A stretch of 7,922 nt of DNA. Source: Prevotella sp. Lineage in GTDB: Bacteria; Bacteroidota; Bacteroidia; Bacteroidales; Bacteroidaceae. The DNA lies in contig JAFRMM010000096.1 of assembly GCA_017430675.1 (NCBI GenBank), forward strand, positions 1 to 7,922. Direction: 5' to 3'. The notes under the pieces are model-generated. The model searched no databases and had not been told where the DNA came from. It was given only the letters and a program-made list of their open reading frames with translations. How positions within the stretch are numbered: the first letter of the stretch is position 1; every line of letters begins with the position of its first letter. Below, in pieces: positions 5,763 through 7,922 of this stretch. The translations under genes were made by a program, and so were the position numbers.

Positions 5763-7108
5763 TAGTTCATCCACTTGACACAGATATTCCGAAGCCAGGG
5801 CGGTTCACCTATCCGTTCTGCTACGAGCCTCATCCGCTGTGCCTGTTGGCAGCGGAGGAGGTGAAGAAGGAACTAACCAAGATGCAACTCACGGAGGGGA
5901 AGATGTTCGGTGTGCTGGTGGTGGAGGGTGGCTTCCTCGCCGCCTACTCCGGACTACTTGAAGGCAGGAACGACTGGGACTACTTCGTGCCGCCTGTCTT
6001 CGATGCCCAGCAGCCTGACGGCTATTTCAAGCAGAAGGAACGTGAGATATCCCTTACCTCTCGCCTCTCACCTCTTACCTCTAAAAAGATGTCGCAGGAT
6101 CTCCAACTCTGGCTCTTCCACCAGTATCGTTTCCTGAATGCCAGAGGCGAGACGAAAGACCTCGTCGATGTGTGGCAGGACTACCACTGTTCGCCACGCA
6201 TCCGGAACCGCTACCCCCTGCCCCCTGGCGGCACGGGCGACTGCTGTGCGCCGAAACTGCTGCAATATGCCTATCTACACGGTCTGAAGCCTGTCTGCAT
6301 GGCGGAGTTCTGGTGGGGACCGTCGCCCAAGAGCGAAGTGAGGCATCACGGACAGTTCTACCCCGCCTGTCGCGGGAAGTGCAAGCCCGTGCTCACGTGG
6401 ATGCTGCAGGGGCTCGACGTGGATCCCAATCCTGAAGAGACAGGTTTCCCGCACCTTATCCCCGAGATCGTCTATGAGGACGAGACGATGGCGGTACTCA
6501 ACAAACCGTCAGGACTGCTGAGCGTCCCTGGCAGGACGGAAGACTACTCCGTGGCCACCTGGGCGCAGGAGCGATGGCCGGGTGCCATGCTGGTGCATCG
6601 TCTGGATATGTGGACATCGGGCATTATCCTGGTGTCGAAGACCAAAGAGGCCTATCAGGATATGCAGGAACAGTTCACCAGCCGCTCCGTCAAGAAGAAA
6701 TACCTCGCCATCGTGGAGGGCATCCCCGCCAAGGAGCATGGTGTCATCGACCTGCCGCTGCTCTGTGACCCCATGAACCGTCCCCGTCAGGTGATCGATC
6801 ATGAATCAGGCAAACGCGCCATCACCGAGTATCGGGTATTGGCAAAACAGGGGGGAAAGTCCCTCCTCGCCCTCTGGCCCCACACGGGACGCACCCACCA
6901 GTTGCGCATGCACTGTGCCCACCCCGACGGTCTCGGCTGTCCGATCCTGGGCGATGAACTCTATGGCACGAAGAGCGACCGCCTGTATCTCCAGGCACAG
7001 GCCATCACCCTCATACATCCCACAGCGGGCAAGCGGATGCACTTTGAGTTAGCCGCTGCGTTCAATTTGGAACAACTCATCATTCCTAATATTAACACCC
7101 CCGAATGA
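5750..7108 (+). CDS. RluA-family RNA pseudouridine synthase, two-domain Bacteroidetes type
   Basis: The enzyme isomerises uridine to pseudouridine in rRNA or tRNA; its target is not readable. About residues 235-440 are the catalytic domain: NKPSGLLSVPG (251-261), HRLDMWTSGIILVSKT (283-298) with catalytic Asp286, KKKYLAIVEG (315-324), HTGRTHQLRMHCAH (378-391), GDELYG (401-406) and IHPTAGKRMHFEL. The N-terminal part (about 1-230) is a conserved accessory domain: FTYPFCYEPHPLCLLAAEEV, GKMFGVLVV, PPGGTGDCCAPKLLQYAYLHG and AEFWWGPSP, with C207xxxC211 near H199-H200. From memory, longer Bacteroides homologues carry a coiled coil of roughly 100 residues where this protein has only SLTSRLSPLTSKK (101-113), encoded by a 7-bp repeat. 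No ATG is available: an in-frame stop at 5744-5746 leaves TTG at 5750 or 5759 as the start. The C-terminus ends just before the Dabb gene. Confidence 0.9.
   Translation: MRTLIVHPLDTDIPKPGRFTYPFCYEPHPLCLLAAEEVKKELTKMQLTEGKMFGVLVVEGGFLAAYSGLLEGRNDWDYFVPPVFDAQQPDGYFKQKEREISLTSRLSPLTSKKMSQDLQLWLFHQYRFLNARGETKDLVDVWQDYHCSPRIRNRYPLPPGGTGDCCAPKLLQYAYLHGLKPVCMAEFWWGPSPKSEVRHHGQFYPACRGKCKPVLTWMLQGLDVDPNPEETGFPHLIPEIVYEDETMAVLNKPSGLLSVPGRTEDYSVATWAQERWPGAMLVHRLDMWTSGIILVSKTKEAYQDMQEQFTSRSVKKKYLAIVEGIPAKEHGVIDLPLLCDPMNRPRQVIDHESGKRAITEYRVLAKQGGKSLLALWPHTGRTHQLRMHCAHPDGLGCPILGDELYGTKSDRLYLQAQAITLIHPTAGKRMHFELAAAFNLEQLIIPNINTPE
6055..6082 (+). repeat. 7-bp tandem repeat inside the rluA-like gene
   Basis: Four heptamers run head to tail: TACCTCT, CGCCTCT, CACCTCT, TACCTCT. 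They encode the Ser/Thr/Leu-rich linker at residues 102-111. Seven is not a multiple of three, so gain or loss of one unit would shift the frame of everything downstream, including the catalytic domain. The frame is open in the present copy. Confidence 0.85.
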
Positions 7109-7111
7109 TTG

Positions 7112-7138
7112 AATTCGTGTAATTTGTGTCATTCGTGG
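7112..7138 (+). repeat. 9-bp tandem repeat before the Dabb gene
   Basis: Three 9-bp units: AATTCGTGT, AATTTGTGT, CATTCGTGG. They fill most of the 48-bp gap between the pseudouridine synthase stop and the Dabb start. Similar AATTCGTGT-type tracts are, from memory, frequent between Bacteroidales genes. Confidence 0.8.
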
Positions 7139-7156
7139 TTTGAAAATTTTACAATT

Positions 7157-7462
7157 ATGGTTAAGCACATCATTCTCTGGACACTGAATCCAGAACTCTC
7201 TGAAGAAGAGAAGCAAGCCGTCAAGGCAGGTATCAAAGCAGGTTTGGAAGGACTGGTAGGTAAGGTTCCCGGACTCCTCGACGTCAAAGTACACATCGAC
7301 GGCCGTCTGGCCTCGTCGAATGCCGACGTCATGCTCGACAGCACCCTCGAGAGCGAAGAGGCCCTCAAGGGCTATGCCAAGCACCCCGAGCACGTGGCGG
7401 TAGCAAATGGTAAGGTAAGGCCTTACACCGTCCAGCGTTCTTGCTTCGATTTTGAGATCTAG
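7157..7462 (+). CDS. Dabb-family (stress-responsive A/B barrel) small protein
   Basis: A 101-residue protein matching the Dabb family, small dimeric alpha/beta barrels. It has an N-terminal MVKHIILWTL strand, a helix rich in Glu, Lys and Ala (14-33), KVPGLLDVKVHIDG (36-49), and the family-typical YAKHPEHVAV (73-82) followed by VRPYTVQRSCFDFEI. Members include plant stress proteins and aromatic-acid cyclases, but most bacterial ones have no known reaction, and no catalytic residue is claimed. The ATG at 7157 is chosen because the family begins at V-K-H; an in-frame TTG at 7109 would add 16 poor residues encoded by the repeat. It may be co-transcribed with the upstream gene or have its own promoter, which I did not find. 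Confidence 0.9.
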   Translation: MVKHIILWTLNPELSEEEKQAVKAGIKAGLEGLVGKVPGLLDVKVHIDGRLASSNADVMLDSTLESEEALKGYAKHPEHVAVANGKVRPYTVQRSCFDFEI

Positions 7463-7502
7463 GAAATCCTAGGATAGCCTAGGAATCCCTAGGATTCCCT
7501 AG
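7459..7502 (+). repeat. 10-bp CTAG-phased tandem repeat
   Basis: CTAG recurs at 7459, 7469, 7479, 7489 and 7499, exactly 10 bp apart, with units of the form CTAGGANNNC. The first CTAG contains the Dabb stop codon. GGAATCC (7482-7488) and GGATTCC (7492-7498) form a hairpin with a CTA loop. CTAG is usually rare in bacterial DNA, so five copies in 44 bp stand out. Confidence 0.85.
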
Positions 7503-7507
7503 AGACA

Positions 7508-7545
7508 AAAATGAAAGCCCCGCCGATTGGCGAGGCTTTCATTTT
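7508..7545. terminator. strong bidirectional intrinsic terminator
   Basis: AAAATGAAAGCC (7508-7519) pairs with GGCTTTCATTTT (7534-7545), continued by CGCC/GGCG around a GATT loop with one C-A mismatch, giving about a 16-bp stem. It has an A-tract on one side and a T-tract on the other, so it can end transcription in both directions. It sits between the converging Dabb gene and minus-strand GGGtGRT gene, 17 nt from the latter's stop. Confidence 0.92.
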
Positions 7546-7562
7546 GATATTTAAATAAGATT

Positions 7563-7922
7563 TTACTTCTTGTTGATGGCAAGGTCGATAGCCACAGCCA
7601 CGGAAACGGTAGCACCCACCATCGGGTTGTTACCCATACCCAGGAAGCCCATCATCTCCACGTGTGCAGGCACTGAAGAAGAACCTGCGAACTGAGCATC
7701 GCTGTGCATACGGCCCAGGGTGTCGGTCATACCGTAAGAAGCGGGACCGGCAGCCATGTTATCGGGGTGCAGGGTACGACCAGTACCACCACCGGAGGCC
7801 ACTGAGAAGTAGGGCTTGCCAGCGAGCACGCGCTCCTTCTTATAGGTACCTGCTACGGGGTGCTGGAAACGGGTGGGGTTGGTAAAGTTACCAGTGATGG
7901 AGACATCGACGTTCTCCTTCCC
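7563..7922 (-). CDS. GGGtGRT-family protein, C-terminal part (partial)
   Basis: The C-terminal 119 residues of a minus-strand gene whose start lies beyond the right edge; the frame is open from 7922 to the TAA at 7563-7565. It contains SVASGGGTGRTLHPDNM (about 40-56 of the visible part), the signature after which the GGGtGRT family is named (Pfam PF14057, from memory). Further conserved-looking blocks are RMHSDAQFAGSSSVPAHVEMMG and GMGNNPMVGATVSVAVAIDLAI. The family has no established function that I know of. The glycine-rich loop could bind a phosphate or nucleotide, but that is inference. It is convergent with the Dabb gene and separated from it by the bidirectional terminator; its promoter is outside the window. 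Confidence 0.88.
   Translation of the reverse strand, partial: GKENVDVSITGNFTNPTRFQHPVAGTYKKERVLAGKPYFSVASGGGTGRTLHPDNMAAGPASYGMTDTLGRMHSDAQFAGSSSVPAHVEMMGFLGMGNNPMVGATVSVAVAIDLAINKK

Noticed and set aside
4899..5774. 291-codon open frame on the minus strand
   Set aside because: It lies wholly opposite the kinase gene, whose motifs and promoter are clear. The His/Asp/Val-rich translation is typical of an antisense shadow in GC-rich coding DNA.
7109..7156. Upstream TTG start for the Dabb protein
   Set aside because: The extension is encoded by the 9-bp repeat tract and precedes the conserved family start MVKHIILW.

Overview
The window looks like chromosomal DNA from a Bacteroidales bacterium, most likely Prevotella or a close relative. 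This rests on a near-perfect Bacteroidales -7 promoter element (TAnnTTTG) just upstream of a gene, weak or absent Shine-Dalgarno sequences, a two-domain RluA-family protein of the type seen in Bacteroidetes, a GGGtGRT-family protein, and an ECF sigma factor overlapping a single-pass membrane protein. The genus is inference.

Layout. Positions 1-286 hold perhaps the last codons of an upstream gene, a weak terminator-like hairpin and an AT-rich leader with a plausible promoter. Positions 287-4518 look like one four-gene operon: ECF sigma factor, overlapping single-pass membrane protein (probable anti-sigma regulator), a secreted protein with two related beta-sandwich-like repeats, and a secreted type-B carboxylesterase. 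The natural reading is an envelope-signalling pair encoded with two exported effectors. Positions 4519-4928 contain no gene but are highly structured. Two 58-bp arms, inverted and differing at one base, enclose 211 bp holding a 20-bp perfect palindrome followed by three copies of GACAATTGTC at exact 22-bp steps. This is the most unusual part of the window. Positions 4929-7108 carry a pyridoxal/pyridoxamine kinase-like gene behind the promoter, then (8 bp later, with a TTG start) an RluA-family pseudouridine synthase. Positions 7157-7462 encode a Dabb-family small protein. A strong bidirectional terminator (7508-7545) separates it from a convergent minus-strand GGGtGRT-family gene that runs off the right edge.

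A second theme is short tandem repeats at gene boundaries and once inside a gene: a 9-bp repeat at the rluA-like start (5745-5762), a 7-bp repeat inside that gene (6055-6082), a 9-bp repeat before the Dabb gene (7112-7138), and a 10-bp CTAG-phased repeat after it (7459-7502). The 7-bp repeat is in coding sequence and is not a multiple of three, so a copy-number change would shift the reading frame. No RNA genes, CRISPR array, transposase or recombinase gene were seen.
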